Source: Ruminococcus sp. UBA1409 (lineage in GTDB: Bacteria > Bacillota > Clostridia > Oscillospirales > Ruminococcaceae). Taken from it: 64,000 nt of DNA. The DNA lies in assembly GCA_002305045.1 (NCBI GenBank), contig DBPX01000009.1, forward strand, positions 35,451 through 99,450, in the 5' to 3' direction. Both the position numbers and the translations under genes were made by a program. Under the pieces are notes generated by a model. It saw nothing but the letters and a program-made list of their open reading frames with translations, was not told the origin of the DNA and did not search any database. Of the stretch, positions 34,270 through 45,500 are shown piece after piece (position 1 is the stretch's first letter; each line of letters opens with the position of its first letter).

Positions 34270-35202
34270 ATGAAAAGAGTATTTATCGACGGAAGCGCAG
34301 GGACGACCGGCCTGCAGATATACAGCCGTCTTTCAAAGAGGGATGACATAGAGCTTCTTACGCTTCCTGAGAGCGAAAGAAAGAGCGTCAGCGCAAGAAA
34401 AAGGCTTTTAAACTCCTGCGACATCGCATTTCTTTGCCTGCCGGACAAGGCGGCAGTCGAGGCTGTGGAGCTGGTAGAAAACCCTGAGGTCGTGATTATA
34501 GACGCCTCCACCGCTCACAGGACGGCTCCCGGCTGGGTGTACGGCTTCCCGGAGCTGTCAGAGGAGCAGGGCGAGCTTATCGCCGGCTCTAAGAGAATAG
34601 CCAATCCCGGCTGTCATGCCAGCGGCTTCATTGCGCTTGTAAGCCCACTTATAAGGGACGGGCTTCTTGACAGGGACGCTATGCTTAGCTGCTTTTCCCT
34701 CACCGGCTACAGCGGCGGAGGCAAGAGCATGATACATGAGTACGAGGGGGAGGACGGCTCCAGCCTTCACGCTCCCAGGATGTACGGACTCACCCAGAAT
34801 CACAAGCATCTTAACGAGATGAGAAAAATATGCGGACTGGAAAGCTATCCTGTATTCTGTCCGGTCGTCTGCGATTTTTACAGCGGTATGCAGGTGACGG
34901 TGCCGCTTCACTCCTCCCAGCTTGCCGGCAAAGCCTCGATTGAGGATATAATAAAGTGCTACAGGTCGGCGTATGACCGTGACCCTGTCATTAAGTACGC
35001 CGAGCTTACCGACCACGGAGGAATGATATCCGCCTCCTCGATGTCTGGAAGGGACGGTATGCTTGTAGCTGTATACGGAAATGAGGACAGGATTATTCTC
35101 GCCTCCTCCTACGACAACCTGGGAAAGGGAGCCTCGGGGGCGGCGATTGAGAATATGAACATAGCCTTGGGTCTTGACAGGGACTACGGACTTTTTGTTT
35201 AG
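34270..35202 (+). CDS. argC: N-acetyl-gamma-glutamyl-phosphate reductase (short form)
   Basis: 310 residues starting at ATG 34270 behind GGGAGG. Third step of arginine synthesis: reduces N-acetylglutamyl-phosphate to the semialdehyde with NADPH. GSAGTTGLQIYSRL is the nucleotide-binding start, and NPGCHASGFIAL carries the catalytic Cys. The length and the GTTG start fit the less common ArgC subtype (TIGR01851). First gene of argC-argJ-argB-argD. Confidence 0.93.
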   Translation: MKRVFIDGSAGTTGLQIYSRLSKRDDIELLTLPESERKSVSARKRLLNSCDIAFLCLPDKAAVEAVELVENPEVVIIDASTAHRTAPGWVYGFPELSEEQGELIAGSKRIANPGCHASGFIALVSPLIRDGLLDRDAMLSCFSLTGYSGGGKSMIHEYEGEDGSSLHAPRMYGLTQNHKHLNEMRKICGLESYPVFCPVVCDFYSGMQVTVPLHSSQLAGKASIEDIIKCYRSAYDRDPVIKYAELTDHGGMISASSMSGRDGMLVAVYGNEDRIILASSYDNLGKGASGAAIENMNIALGLDRDYGLFV

Positions 35203-35225
35203 ATTAACTTGAAAGGAAAATAGAG

Positions 35226-36446
35226 ATGAGCGACATAAGGATAATCGGCGGGGGAGTCTGCGCCGCTAGGGGCTTCTTGGCTAACGGAATCCACTGCGGG
35301 ATACGGAAAAACAAGCTAAAAAGGGACCTTTCCCTGATATACAGCACAGCTCCTGCCAGTGCGGCGGCGGTATACACCACAAATCTTGTAAAGGGTGCGC
35401 CGCTTATAGTCACAAAGGAGAATCTATCCAACGGCAGGGCGCAGGCGATTATCTGCAACAGCGGCAACGCCAACACCTGCAACTCGGACGGAGTAGAGGT
35501 TGCAAGGCTTATGTGCGGGCTGTGCGGAGAGGGTCTTGGAATCTCTGGGGAGGATGTAGTAGTCGCCTCCACCGGGGTTATAGGTCAGCCGCTGGATATA
35601 GAGCCTATCAAAAACGGGCTTCCCGAGCTTATAGCCGGTCTGGGAGACAACAGCTCCGCCGCCGCCGAGGGCATAATGACCACCGACACCGAGCAAAAGG
35701 AGATAGCCGTCAGCTTTGAGATAGACGGCGTCGAGTGCAGGCTGGGCGGAATAGCCAAAGGCTCCGGGATGATTCACCCCGACATGGCTACCATGCTCGT
35801 CTTTTTGACGACCGACTGTGCGATTTCCTCCGAGCTTCTGAAAAAGGCTCTCTCGACCGATATAAGAAGCAGCTTTAACATGGTTAGCGTCGACGGCGAC
35901 ACCTCTACGAACGACATGGTTGCAATCCTTGCAAACGGCGAGGCGGAAAACAAAATGATAGCCTCCGAGGGCGAGGCGTTTTCAGAGTTCATGAGGGCGC
36001 TTAACACCGTCACCGTATATCTTTGCAGGAGGATAGCCGGGGACGGCGAGGGAGCCACCAAGCTGATAGAATGCAGGGTGTCCGGCGCTCAGACGGAGGA
36101 AACAGCCAAAACCGTCGCCAAGGCGGTAATATGCTCCTCGCTCACCAAGGCAGCCATGTTCGGGGCTGACGCCAACTGGGGCAGGGTGCTCTGTGCGATA
36201 GGCTACAGCAAGGCTGATGTAGATGTTTCAAGGGTGGACCTCTCGTTTGAGTCAAGGGCGGGAAGCGTTCCCGTCTGCAAAAACGGCTCCGGGATAGAGT
36301 TTTCCGAGGAGCTTGCAAAGAAAATCCTTCTCGAAAAGGAGATTGTAATTGATATAGACCTAAATATGGGTGACAAGACAGCGACCGCATGGGGCTGCGA
36401 CCTCACCTACGATTATGTTAAAATAAACGGAGACTACAGGACCTGA
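35226..36446 (+). CDS. argJ: Bifunctional ornithine acetyltransferase / N-acetylglutamate synthase
   Basis: 406 residues. Recycles the acetyl group between acetylornithine and glutamate, so a separate ArgE is not required. The self-cleavage site is intact: KGSGMIHPDMATMLVFLTTD, with the Thr of ATML as nucleophile. ICNSGNANTCN and GADANWGRVL near the C-terminal half are also typical. Lies 23 bases after argC. Whether it can also make acetylglutamate from acetyl-CoA cannot be told. Confidence 0.96.
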   Translation: MSDIRIIGGGVCAARGFLANGIHCGIRKNKLKRDLSLIYSTAPASAAAVYTTNLVKGAPLIVTKENLSNGRAQAIICNSGNANTCNSDGVEVARLMCGLCGEGLGISGEDVVVASTGVIGQPLDIEPIKNGLPELIAGLGDNSSAAAEGIMTTDTEQKEIAVSFEIDGVECRLGGIAKGSGMIHPDMATMLVFLTTDCAISSELLKKALSTDIRSSFNMVSVDGDTSTNDMVAILANGEAENKMIASEGEAFSEFMRALNTVTVYLCRRIAGDGEGATKLIECRVSGAQTEETAKTVAKAVICSSLTKAAMFGADANWGRVLCAIGYSKADVDVSRVDLSFESRAGSVPVCKNGSGIEFSEELAKKILLEKEIVIDIDLNMGDKTATAWGCDLTYDYVKINGDYRT

Positions 36447-36547
36447 CAATAAGGGGCTTAAGGCCCGGGAGCATTTCCATGGAGTCTTTTGAGCCGCAAG
36501 GAGGCTTTTAAGAGATTATGGACTATCACAGGAAAGGACAGTACGAT

Positions 36548-37402
36548 ATGAAAACACCCAATGCCGACAGGGCGAGGATACTGGTTCACGCACTCCCCTA
36601 CATCAAGGCGTACAGCGGTAAGATAGTGGTTGTAAAATACGGCGGCAACGCCATGATAAACGACAAGCTAAAGGATTCGGTAATGAAGGATGTCGTCCTT
36701 CTCAATCTCATAGGAGTCAAGGTCGTTTTGGTACACGGAGGCGGACCCGAGATAACCGATATGCTTAAAAGGGTCGGGAAGGAGAGCGTCTTTGTGGACG
36801 GTCTTAGGGTAACCGATAAGGAGACCGTCGAGATTGTCCAGATGGTCCTTGCCGGCAAGATTAATAAGAGCCTTGTAAATCTTATAGAGTGCTGCGGAGG
36901 CAAGGCGGTGGGTCTATCTGGTCTTGACTGCCACATGATAAAGGCTTGCGTCAAGGACGAAAGGCTTGGCTATGTCGGAAAAATAACCGAGGTCGACCCC
37001 TCGCTTATTTTGGATATTCTGGACAAGGGCTATATCCCGGTTGTCTCGACGATAGGCTGTGACGACAGCGGGAATGTCTACAACATCAACGCAGACACAG
37101 CCGCCGCAAGGATAGCGGGAGCGCTCAAGGCGGAAAGCCTCATTTCACTCACCGACATAAGCGGTATCCTGGCGGATAAAAACGACCCAGACAGCCTAAT
37201 ATCCAAAATATCCGTCGAGGAGACCAAGGAGCTAATCGAAAGGGGAGTCATCTCTGACGGCATGATTCCCAAGGTCGAGTGCTGCACCGATGCCATAAGA
37301 GACGGCGTCAAAAAGGTGTTCATAGTCGACGGCAGGGTCTCCCATTCTATTCTGATAGAGACTCTTACCGACGAGGGAATAGGGACCATGTTCGAGGGCT
37401 GA
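36548..37402 (+). CDS. argB: Acetylglutamate kinase
   Basis: 284 residues from the ATG at 36548 (an in-frame ATG at 36518 behind AAGGAGG would add ten residues; both are possible). Phosphorylates N-acetylglutamate with ATP. Amino-acid-kinase motifs: VVKYGGNAM near the N-terminus, VHGGGPEI, VTDKETVEIVQMVLAG, and NINADTAAARIAGALKA with the catalytic Asp region. It lies between argJ and argD, and the whole set makes ornithine. Confidence 0.95.
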   Translation: MKTPNADRARILVHALPYIKAYSGKIVVVKYGGNAMINDKLKDSVMKDVVLLNLIGVKVVLVHGGGPEITDMLKRVGKESVFVDGLRVTDKETVEIVQMVLAGKINKSLVNLIECCGGKAVGLSGLDCHMIKACVKDERLGYVGKITEVDPSLILDILDKGYIPVVSTIGCDDSGNVYNINADTAAARIAGALKAESLISLTDISGILADKNDPDSLISKISVEETKELIERGVISDGMIPKVECCTDAIRDGVKKVFIVDGRVSHSILIETLTDEGIGTMFEG

Positions 37403-37434
37403 CCCGGCTGGTTTAATTTATAAGGGAGATTTTT

Positions 37435-38595
37435 ATGAATGTTTTTGAGCTAGACAGGACCTATGTGGCAAACACCTACAGCCGCTTCCCTATAAATATA
37501 GTAAACGGCGAAGGCTCGCTGGTGTGGGACGATTCCGGGAAGGAATATATCGACCTCGGCACGGGAATAGGCGTCAACATCTTCGGCTACAGCGATAAGG
37601 AGTGGCTTGCGGCTGTCACCGACCAGCTTTCAAGATTCCAGCACACCTCCAATCTTTACTACTCAAGACCCTGTGCGGAGCTTGCCGGTCTGCTCTGCTC
37701 AAGGACGGGGCTTAAAAAGGCGTTCTTCTCCAATTCCGGGGCGGAGGCAAACGAGACCGCCATCAAGGCAGCAAGAAAGTATGCGGCTGACAGAAAGGGC
37801 AGCGACTGCTATACCATCCTGACGCTCAAAAACAGCTTCCACGGGAGGACGCTTACCACCCTCGCCGCAACCGGGCAGGAGGTCTTTCACAGCTACTTCC
37901 AGCCCCTTACTCCCGGCTTTGTACATATAGAGCCTACCGTCTCGGAGCTAAGGAGCGCACTTTGCGAAAACAAGGTCGCCGCCGTCATGGTGGAGATAAT
38001 AAGGGGAGAGGGCGGAGTGCTGCCGCTTCCTGAGGATTTCGTCAAAGAGCTTTACAGGCTTTCAAGGGAGCAGGACTTTATTCTGATAGCTGACGAGGTC
38101 CAGACCGGCAACGGACGCACCGGCAGCCTCTACGGCTACATGAACTACGGCATCCAGCCCGACATCGTAACCACCGCAAAGGGAATCGGAGGTGGTCTGC
38201 CGATAGGAGTCACCCTCCTGGGCGAGAGGGTGGAGGATGTATTCACCCCCGGTCTTAACGGCTCCACCTTCGGAGGAAACCCCGTCTCATGTGCGGGAGC
38301 AATAAATATAGTCTCGAGAATAGACGACAGCCTCCTTGCGGGGGTCAGGAAAAAGTCGGAATATATCTTTTCGAGGCTTAATGAGCTTCCCAGCGTAAAA
38401 AGCGTCTGCGGAATGGGTCTCATGATAGGAATAGAGTCCGAGCTTGACGCCAAGCAGGCTGCCCTTAGTTGCCTTGAGCGTGGCGTGCTCGTATTAACGG
38501 CAAAGAACAAGATAAGGCTTCTTCCCGCCCTAAACATTCCCGACGGTCAGCTGGAAAGGGCTGTCGATACCCTTATATCTGTGCTGAAGGGGTGA
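37435..38595 (+). CDS. argD: Acetylornithine aminotransferase
   Basis: 386 residues. PLP-dependent enzyme converting N-acetylglutamate semialdehyde to N-acetylornithine. Class III transaminase landmarks: FSNSGAEANETAIK, the DEVQTGNGRTG site, and the PLP lysine in TTAKGIGGGLP near residue 247. The operon ends here with a strong terminator. argF, argG and argH are not in this window. Confidence 0.96.
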   Translation: MNVFELDRTYVANTYSRFPINIVNGEGSLVWDDSGKEYIDLGTGIGVNIFGYSDKEWLAAVTDQLSRFQHTSNLYYSRPCAELAGLLCSRTGLKKAFFSNSGAEANETAIKAARKYAADRKGSDCYTILTLKNSFHGRTLTTLAATGQEVFHSYFQPLTPGFVHIEPTVSELRSALCENKVAAVMVEIIRGEGGVLPLPEDFVKELYRLSREQDFILIADEVQTGNGRTGSLYGYMNYGIQPDIVTTAKGIGGGLPIGVTLLGERVEDVFTPGLNGSTFGGNPVSCAGAINIVSRIDDSLLAGVRKKSEYIFSRLNELPSVKSVCGMGLMIGIESELDAKQAALSCLERGVLVLTAKNKIRLLPALNIPDGQLERAVDTLISVLKG

Positions 38596-38640
38596 TTTGC
38601 CCCAGGGAATTGGGACGGAAATGACTGTTCTTGATAACTA

Positions 38641-38670
38641 AAGCCCCCGCCGACCGGCGGGGGCTTTTCA
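38641..38670. terminator. Bidirectional terminator after argD
   Basis: AAGCCCCCGCC (38641-38651) pairs perfectly with GGCGGGGGCTT (38657-38667). T residues follow and A residues precede, so it serves argD and the convergent AraC-family gene. Confidence 0.88.
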
Positions 38671-38698
38671 TGCCTTTACGCTTATAATGACGATATTA

Positions 38699-39586
38699 TC
38701 AGCTGTCCCCCTTATCCTCCTGGGACTTCTTGGCAGCCTCACGCTCCTCCCTGATTAGCTGCCTTTCAGCGTAGAGGAGCCGGTATTCCGCCGGGGAGAC
38801 ATTCTCCTGCCGCTTAAATACCGAGCAGAAGTAGCTGCAATCGTTGTAGCCCACCGCCTTGGAGATGTCGCTTATAGAGAGCGAGGTGTCAAGCAGCAGG
38901 TTTTTCGCCTCGTAGAGCCTCTTTTTTGTCAGATGCTCGAACGGGCGCATATTCATGCACTCTCTGAAGATCCTGCAAATGTACTGCGGGGAGAGGTTGA
39001 CTATCCTGGACAGGTCGTTGAGCGAGATGTCCTGCGAGTAGTTTTTGTCGAAGTAGTCGATTATCACCTTAAGCTGCTCCATCCTGTGGTTTTCCCTGGG
39101 TGACGCCGGGCAGGATATCAGCCTGTTCAGCTCGACAAGGAAGGAGTAAAGATTGGAGGAATTGGAGTAGCCGGAGTTGATGTTTGGGGAGTGAATGGTT
39201 TTGAGCATCCTCTCCCAGAGCTTTTCAAGATTCATCATGTCGCAGGACTTAAAGACGAGCGGGCGGTCAAGACCGAGGCTCTTTAGTATAAGCTCAGAGC
39301 AGCTTCCCGAGAAGGTTATCCAGTGGGTTTCCCAGGAGCCGCCGTCCTGACAGCCGTAGTCGTGAGGATAGTAGGCGGGGATGAAGAAGCCGCTTCCCTT
39401 GGGGATTTTATGCTTCACGCCGTCAATGGTGAGAACTCCCTCGCCTCTGGCTGTGTATATGACATGGTTGTAGACATGGCCGGTAGGTCTGCTGCAACGC
39501 CGCTCAGGGTCGGTAGCTCCAACTCCCGTGATGTAAAGCGGGAGCTTGACCTCGTCTCCTAACAGTGCAAAATAAAATTCCTGCAT
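38699..39586 (-). CDS. AraC-family transcriptional regulator
   Basis: 295 residues. N-terminal cupin-like sensing domain (about 10-130, with GEGVLTIDGVKHKIPKGSGF) and two C-terminal helix-turn-helix units (about 175-275: ISLNDLSRIVNLSPQYICRIF and LSISDISKAVGYNDCSYFC). The final YRLLYAER tail is typical. Such proteins in clostridia usually respond to a sugar or plant oligosaccharide. No transport or glycoside hydrolase gene is directly adjacent, so the target is unknown. Confidence 0.9.
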   Translation of the reverse strand: MQEFYFALLGDEVKLPLYITGVGATDPERRCSRPTGHVYNHVIYTARGEGVLTIDGVKHKIPKGSGFFIPAYYPHDYGCQDGGSWETHWITFSGSCSELILKSLGLDRPLVFKSCDMMNLEKLWERMLKTIHSPNINSGYSNSSNLYSFLVELNRLISCPASPRENHRMEQLKVIIDYFDKNYSQDISLNDLSRIVNLSPQYICRIFRECMNMRPFEHLTKKRLYEAKNLLLDTSLSISDISKAVGYNDCSYFCSVFKRQENVSPAEYRLLYAERQLIREEREAAKKSQEDKGDS

Positions 39587-39691
39587 AGCTTCTTCCTCCA
39601 GGCTCCGGCTGCTTGCCGGATGGGTTTAATAAAATCACATGAAAGTAATTTTATAATACCACTATATGAAACTGCTGTCAAGCCCTGATTT

Positions 39692-41599
39692 TCACTCCGA
39701 AAGCTCCAGCCATTCGTCGCTGAGCCTGCTCAGCAGCTCCTTTTTGTCCTCCAGCTCAAGGCACAGCTCGGACATTTTCTGATAGCTCCTCGAGCTGTCC
39801 GGCTGGCAGATTTCCTCCTCAATGGCCTTGATATCCTCCTCCAGCCCGGAAATTTTAGCCTCCAGCTCATAAAGCCTCTGCCGCTTTTTGGCGTCCTCGG
39901 CACGCTGGCTTTTGGTGCGGTACTGCTTTTTCTGAGGCTCAAAAGACCTTTTTTCCTCCTTTTTCGAGTCGCTAAGCTCCCTTGCGGCAAGGTAATCGTC
40001 AAAGCTGCCCTTATACTCCCGGCTGACACCGTCCTTAATCTCTATGATTTTAGTCGCCAGCTTGTTTAAAAGATACCTGTCGTGGGAGACAAGGATTACC
40101 GTCCCGGTGTACTCGGTGAGGGCGTCCTCCAACACCTCCTTGGTCGAGATGTCGAGGTGGTTTGTAGGCTCGTCGAGTATAAGGACATTTCCCCGGCGAA
40201 GCATTAAAAGTGCGAAGCTGAGCTTTGTTTTCTCCCCTCCGCTCAGCACTCCTATCGGCTTGTAGACGCTCTCTCCGCTTAAAAGCACCCGCCCCAGAAG
40301 GCTTCTTAGGCTTTGGTCGGTCATTGCGGGATATCTTCTGTGAAGCTCCTCGATGACGGTTAGGGACGGGTCTAGCTGCTCGTTTTTCTGGTCGAAGTAG
40401 GCAATCTTAGTATTTTCAGCCCAGAATCTTTTTCCTTTGCGGCAGGGAATGAGTCCCTGGATGGCTTTGAGCACCGTAGACTTTCCGGCGCCGTTAGGAC
40501 CTATTATGCAGACCCTCTCGCCCCTTCTTACAGACAGGGAGAAGCTATCAAGGATAACCGTCCTGCCGCCGTCCGGGGAGATTTCAAGACCGCTCGCCTC
40601 AAAGACCTCCTTGGGCGGCTCGATGTCGTACTCCAGGCTGATTTTCGCCGGCTTATGATAGACAAACGGCTTGTCCTGGGCGTTTTCTAATATCCTGTCT
40701 AGCATATGCTGCTTTGACTTTGCCGCCTTTGCGCTCGTTGCGCTGGCACGGTTCTTGTCGATAAAGAACTGAAGCTCCTTTATTTTAGCCTGCTCCGCCT
40801 TGTAGAGCTTCTCAGCCCTTGCGGTCTGCGCCCTCTTCTCGCTGACAAACTTGGTGTAGTTTCCGGGATAGGAGCTAAGCCTGCCGTATTCAAGCTCGCA
40901 GATTCTGGTGGCGATTTTATCAAGAAAATACCTGTTGTGGGAGACAGTGAGTATAGCTCCCTTGTAGCCAAGAAGGTAATCCTCCAGCCACTGCATGGTG
41001 TCAAGGTCCAAATGGTTTGTCGGCTCGTCGAGGATAAGAAGATTTGGAGCCTCCAAAAGGAGCTTCGACAGGGCAAGCCTTGTCCTCTCTCCTCCTGAAA
41101 GGGAGTTTACCGAGCGCTTGGCGTCGACCCCTGAAAAGCCCATTCCGTTGAGGACCGTTTTAATTTTGACATCTATAAGATATCCGTCGTTTGCCTCGAA
41201 GTGAGCCTTCAGCCTGTCATACTCAGCCTCGGCACGGCTTAGCTCCTCCCCGGAAAGAGCGCCAAGCTCAGCCTCGATTTGGGTCATTCTTTCCTTCTCG
41301 GCGTCAAGAGCCGAAAAAGGGAGCCTTAGCTCATCTGCAATCGAGCGCTCGGAGGACAGCCCGACTCCCTGCTCCAAATAGCCTATTCTCGCCGTGCCTG
41401 AGATATTAAGCTCTCCAGAGCCGTCCGGCGCCCTGTCGTAGGGGACTCTCCCGGTGATTATGGACAAAAGGGTGGTCTTGCCGGAGCCGTTGACCCCGAC
41501 AAGCCCTATTCTCTCGCCCTCGTTTATATTCAGGCTGATGCCGCCAAGAATCGGCTCGCCGTTGTAGTATTTGTAAATGTTATCAATTGACAGCAGCAT
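39692..41599 (-). CDS. ABC-F family ATPase
   Basis: 635 residues. Two ABC domains without membrane segments: Walker A GVNGSGKTT and GPNGAGKST, signatures LSGGERTRL and LSGGEKTKL, Walker B LLILDEPTNHLD and VLILDEPTNHLD. A helical linker lies between them (about 240-310, rich in Lys/Ala: the P-site tRNA interaction motif region). The last 90 residues form a coiled coil as in Uup/YfmR-type proteins. These act on ribosomes in translation, some giving antibiotic resistance; this one cannot be assigned to a resistance type. Confidence 0.93.
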   Translation of the reverse strand: MLLSIDNIYKYYNGEPILGGISLNINEGERIGLVGVNGSGKTTLLSIITGRVPYDRAPDGSGELNISGTARIGYLEQGVGLSSERSIADELRLPFSALDAEKERMTQIEAELGALSGEELSRAEAEYDRLKAHFEANDGYLIDVKIKTVLNGMGFSGVDAKRSVNSLSGGERTRLALSKLLLEAPNLLILDEPTNHLDLDTMQWLEDYLLGYKGAILTVSHNRYFLDKIATRICELEYGRLSSYPGNYTKFVSEKRAQTARAEKLYKAEQAKIKELQFFIDKNRASATSAKAAKSKQHMLDRILENAQDKPFVYHKPAKISLEYDIEPPKEVFEASGLEISPDGGRTVILDSFSLSVRRGERVCIIGPNGAGKSTVLKAIQGLIPCRKGKRFWAENTKIAYFDQKNEQLDPSLTVIEELHRRYPAMTDQSLRSLLGRVLLSGESVYKPIGVLSGGEKTKLSFALLMLRRGNVLILDEPTNHLDISTKEVLEDALTEYTGTVILVSHDRYLLNKLATKIIEIKDGVSREYKGSFDDYLAARELSDSKKEEKRSFEPQKKQYRTKSQRAEDAKKRQRLYELEAKISGLEEDIKAIEEEICQPDSSRSYQKMSELCLELEDKKELLSRLSDEWLELSE

Positions 41600-41812
41600 A
41601 AAACTTGCTCCTACGGTTTTTTTACAATTCTATCATGACATAAAGCCGGTGTCAATGGGTCGGCGCAGAGTATGCCGCCTGCGATATTTTATCTATATTT
41701 CACAATCTCCACTTTATTTTCATTGTTTTAGCTTTTTTTATATGTTAAAATATTATAAGAGTTAGGACTATAATTTATGAGCTTGCGTCTATCTGCGGGA
41801 GGATTTCGTAGG

Positions 41813-42526
41813 ATGGAAAAAATACAGCATTTTATCGAGTTTGACGGTGTTTCAAAGATATACGACATGGGCGAGGTCAAGATAAACGCTCTTAGGGACG
41901 CCAGCTTCACCATCGAAAAGGGGGAGCTTTGCGTCATATTAGGGCCGTCGGGAGCCGGAAAGACCACGCTTTTAAACATCCTAGGAGGGATGGACAGCCT
42001 GAGCCAGGGCAGGGTGCTCATAGACGGTCAGGACATCTCCGGCTTTTCAAGAAAGAGGCTGACGGCGTACAGAAGATTCGATGTCGGCTTTGTATTTCAG
42101 TTTTACAACCTGATTCAGAATCTCACTGCCCTTGAAAATGTCGAGATGGCGACTCAGATATGCCGTGAGCCTCTTGACCCTGTCAGGACGCTGGAGCGTG
42201 TCGGCTTGAAGGACAGGGCGGGAAACTTCCCGGCTCAGCTTTCCGGCGGAGAGCAGCAAAGGGTCTCTATAGCTAGGGCGCTTGCAAAGAATCCAAAGCT
42301 TCTTTTGTGCGACGAGCCTACGGGTGCGCTTGATTATGTCACCGGCAAGCAGGTGCTGAAGCTTTTGCAGGACACCTGCCGTGAGACCGGGATGACGGTT
42401 GTGATAATTACCCACAACTCCGCCCTTGCGGACATGGCGGACAGGGTTATAAGCGTCCGCAACGGTCAGATAGCCGGCATAAATGAAAACCCCTCTCCGC
42501 TGCCGGTGGAGGAAATAGAGTGGTGA
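41813..42526 (+). CDS. ABC transporter ATP-binding protein (LolD/MacB type)
   Basis: 237 residues from the ATG at 41813, preceded by GGGAGGATTT. Energises the FtsX-type permease encoded four bases downstream. Walker [11 protein letters not shown]-loop [17 protein letters not shown], signature [15 protein letters not shown], Walker [12 protein letters not shown], and the H-loop [13 protein letters not shown]. The family exports peptides or lipoproteins or works in cell-wall remodelling; in Gram-positives it is often linked to peptide antibiotic resistance. Confidence 0.93.
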   Translation: MEKIQHFIEFDGVSKIYDMGEVKINALRDASFTIEKGELCVILGPSGAGKTTLLNILGGMDSLSQGRVLIDGQDISGFSRKRLTAYRRFDVGFVFQFYNLIQNLTALENVEMATQICREPLDPVRTLERVGLKDRAGNFPAQLSGGEQQRVSIARALAKNPKLLLCDEPTGALDYVTGKQVLKLLQDTCRETGMTVVIITHNSALADMADRVISVRNGQIAGINENPSPLPVEEIEW

Positions 42527-42530
42527 TTAG

Positions 42531-45500
42531 ATGCTTTTAAAATCAACCGTCAGGACTATACTTAAATCCATGGGCAGGTTTTTGGCTATCATGTCCATTA
42601 TTGCGCTGGGAGTCGGATTTTTCTCGGGACTGAGCGTCACCGAGGAGTCGATGGTCAAAACCGCCGGGGAGTATATCAGCGAGCTGGGTCTTTATGACTA
42701 CAGGCTTTTAAGCACCCTCGGCTTCACCGACGAGGATGTAAAAAGCGTAGCCGGGCTTTCGGGAGTGAAGGCGGCGTACGGCTCGGTGAGCGCAGATTTT
42801 CTTGCCAGCGACCCCTTAGGGTCCTCCCCGGTGCTTCACAGCCACACGATTCTTGACGGCACCAACGGTCTGGACCTTGTGAGCGGACGGCTCCCCGAGG
42901 CTCCGAACGAGTGCGTGATAGACTCCCTCTACGCAGGGGACGACGCCATAGGCGAGGTGATAGCCCTGTCCGAGGAAAACTCAGAGGACACCTTGGAGCT
43001 TTTTGCCTATGACGAGTATGTCATCGTGGGAAGGGTCAACGCCAGCGAGTATTTAAACTATGAGCGTGGAAGCACCTCGATAGGCTCGGGAAGCGTCTCG
43101 GGCTTTATATACCTCCCGATAGAGGGCTACAGCGTGGATTATTATACCGAGATATACCTAAGCCTTGATATCTCGGCGGATATATACTCCTTGGAGTACG
43201 AGAACGCCGTCGACAGCCTAAGGGAGGAGCTTGAAGAGCTGACCGAGGAGCTTGCCGACAGAAGATACACCGGGCTTCTTGAGGACGGAAGAAGGGAAAT
43301 CGCAGATGCCGAGCAGGAGCTTTCAGACGGCGAGAGCGAGCTGGAGTCCGCTAAGGCGGAGCTTTCGGACGCAAGAAGCGAATACGAGAGCGCAAGACTT
43401 GAAGCCCTTTCGGAGCTTGAGGAGGCAAAAACCGAGCTTGAATCTGCAAGAGCGGAGCTTGATGAGGGGTGGGAGAAGCTTTCAAGGCTTGAAAACGACC
43501 CCATAGACGAGCTTGAGGAGGTCTCTCGGGCTATAAGCGAGGCAAGAGCCGAGCTTGAGGAGGGCGAAAGAGCCTACAGCGAGGGCGTTTTGCAGCTCGA
43601 GGAGGCAAGAGCGGAGCTTGATAAAAGCCTCGAGGAGGCAAAAAACGAGCTTATTCTTGCTCAGGAGGAGCTTGACAGCGGCAAAAGTGAGCTTGAAAGC
43701 AAGACGGAGTCGGCGTCCCTTGGGCTTTACTCCGGCTGGAAGCAGCTTGAAGCCGCAAAAACCGAGCTTCAGGACGCCAGGGCTCAGCTGGAAGCGCTCA
43801 AAGCCAGTCCCGGAGCGCAGTATCCCCCTCTTAGCGAGATGATAGCCGCCTATGAAAGGGAGATAGCCAAGGGCGAGAGCGAGCTTGAAGCGGCAATTTC
43901 TAGCTACGAGATGTCAAGGAGCTATTATTTTAGCTCGATGGAGGAGGCTTCCAGGCAGATAGAGGAAAACCAAAAGAAAATAGACTCCGGCTGGGAGGAG
44001 TACGAGGCGGGAAGGCTTGAAGCCCTTTCGGAGCTTGAGGAGGCAAAAACCGAGCTTGACTCTGCAAGAGCGGAGCTTGATGAGGGCTGGGAGGAGCTTT
44101 CAAGGCTTGAAAACGACCCCATAGGCGAGCTTGAGGAGGTATCTCGGGCTATAAGCGAGGCAAGAGCCGAGCTTGAGGATGGCGAAAGAAGCTACTCTCA
44201 GGGGCTTTTAGACTACGAGGAGGCTCAAAAAAGGGTGGACGACGAGCTTTCAAGCGCAGAAATGGAGCTTTCAGACGCTGAAAGAGAGCTTGAGTCTGCC
44301 AGCGCCGAGCTTATTGACGCCAAGGAAAAAATAGCCAGTGCCAACGAGGAACTTTCCGAGCTGGAGGAGCCGTCGGTCTTTGTCCTTGACAGAAACGCAA
44401 ACATAGGCTATGCCAGCCTTGAAAACGATACTGCGGTGGTCTCGGGCGTTGCCAAGGTGTTCCCAGCGTTCTTCTTTTTAGTCGCCATGCTCGTATGCAT
44501 TACCACTATGACCAGGATGGTGAGCGAAAAGAGGACGGAAAACGGCATACTCAAGGCTCTTGGCTACAGCGGCGGAGCAATTGCGGCGCAGTTTCTGATA
44601 TACGCCGGGAGCGCCTCGGCGGTCGGCTGCATAGCCGGCTTTATGATAGGCTCCAGATTCCTGCCCATGACCATCTGGGAGGTGTACAGGATAATGTATC
44701 TTGTCAACCGTCCGGCTGAGTATGTCCTCGACTGGGGACTTTTTGGGATCTGCACCTCGCTATATCTGGTTCTTGCCCTGGGAGCGACTTGGCTTGTCTG
44801 CCGCAGAGACCTTAACGAAAACGCCGCCTCGCTGATGCGTCCCAAGGCTCCCGTCGCCGGAAAGAGGACTATAATCGAGCGAATAGGCTTTATCTGGAAA
44901 AGACTCAAATTCCTGCACAAGATATCAATAAGGAACATCCTAAGATATAAAAAGCGTATGCTCATGATGATAATAGGAATCGGAGGCTGTACTGCGCTTT
45001 TAATTGCCGGCTTCGGCATACGGGACAGCGTCCAGCCGATAGTCGACTACCAGTTCGACGAGATAACCCTCTACGACGCTCAGGTGACTCTGCTTGACGG
45101 CACCAACGCCGAGGAGCTTACTAGGCTTTCTGTCTGGGACGAGGTAAAAAGCTACTCCTTTGTGAGAAGCGAGAGCCGTGACCTTGTTCTTCCGGGAGAC
45201 GATGAGCCTCTTGCAGACACAGACCTCGTGGTATTTTCAGAGCCTCTTACCTCGCTTGTTGACCTTCACAGCGGCAAGGAGGCTGTAGACTGGCCAGAGC
45301 GGGGAGAGGCGGTGATAAACTACCGGCTCTCACGGGAGTACGGGATTAAAGCGGGGGACGCAATACTCCTAAGAGCTTCCGACATGGACTCGATTCAGGT
45401 CACGGTGAGCGGAGTGTACGACAACTATATGTCCGACTGCATATATATAAGCAGCGAAACCTATGAGAATAGCTGCAAGGAGTCCCCTGAGATGAACACG

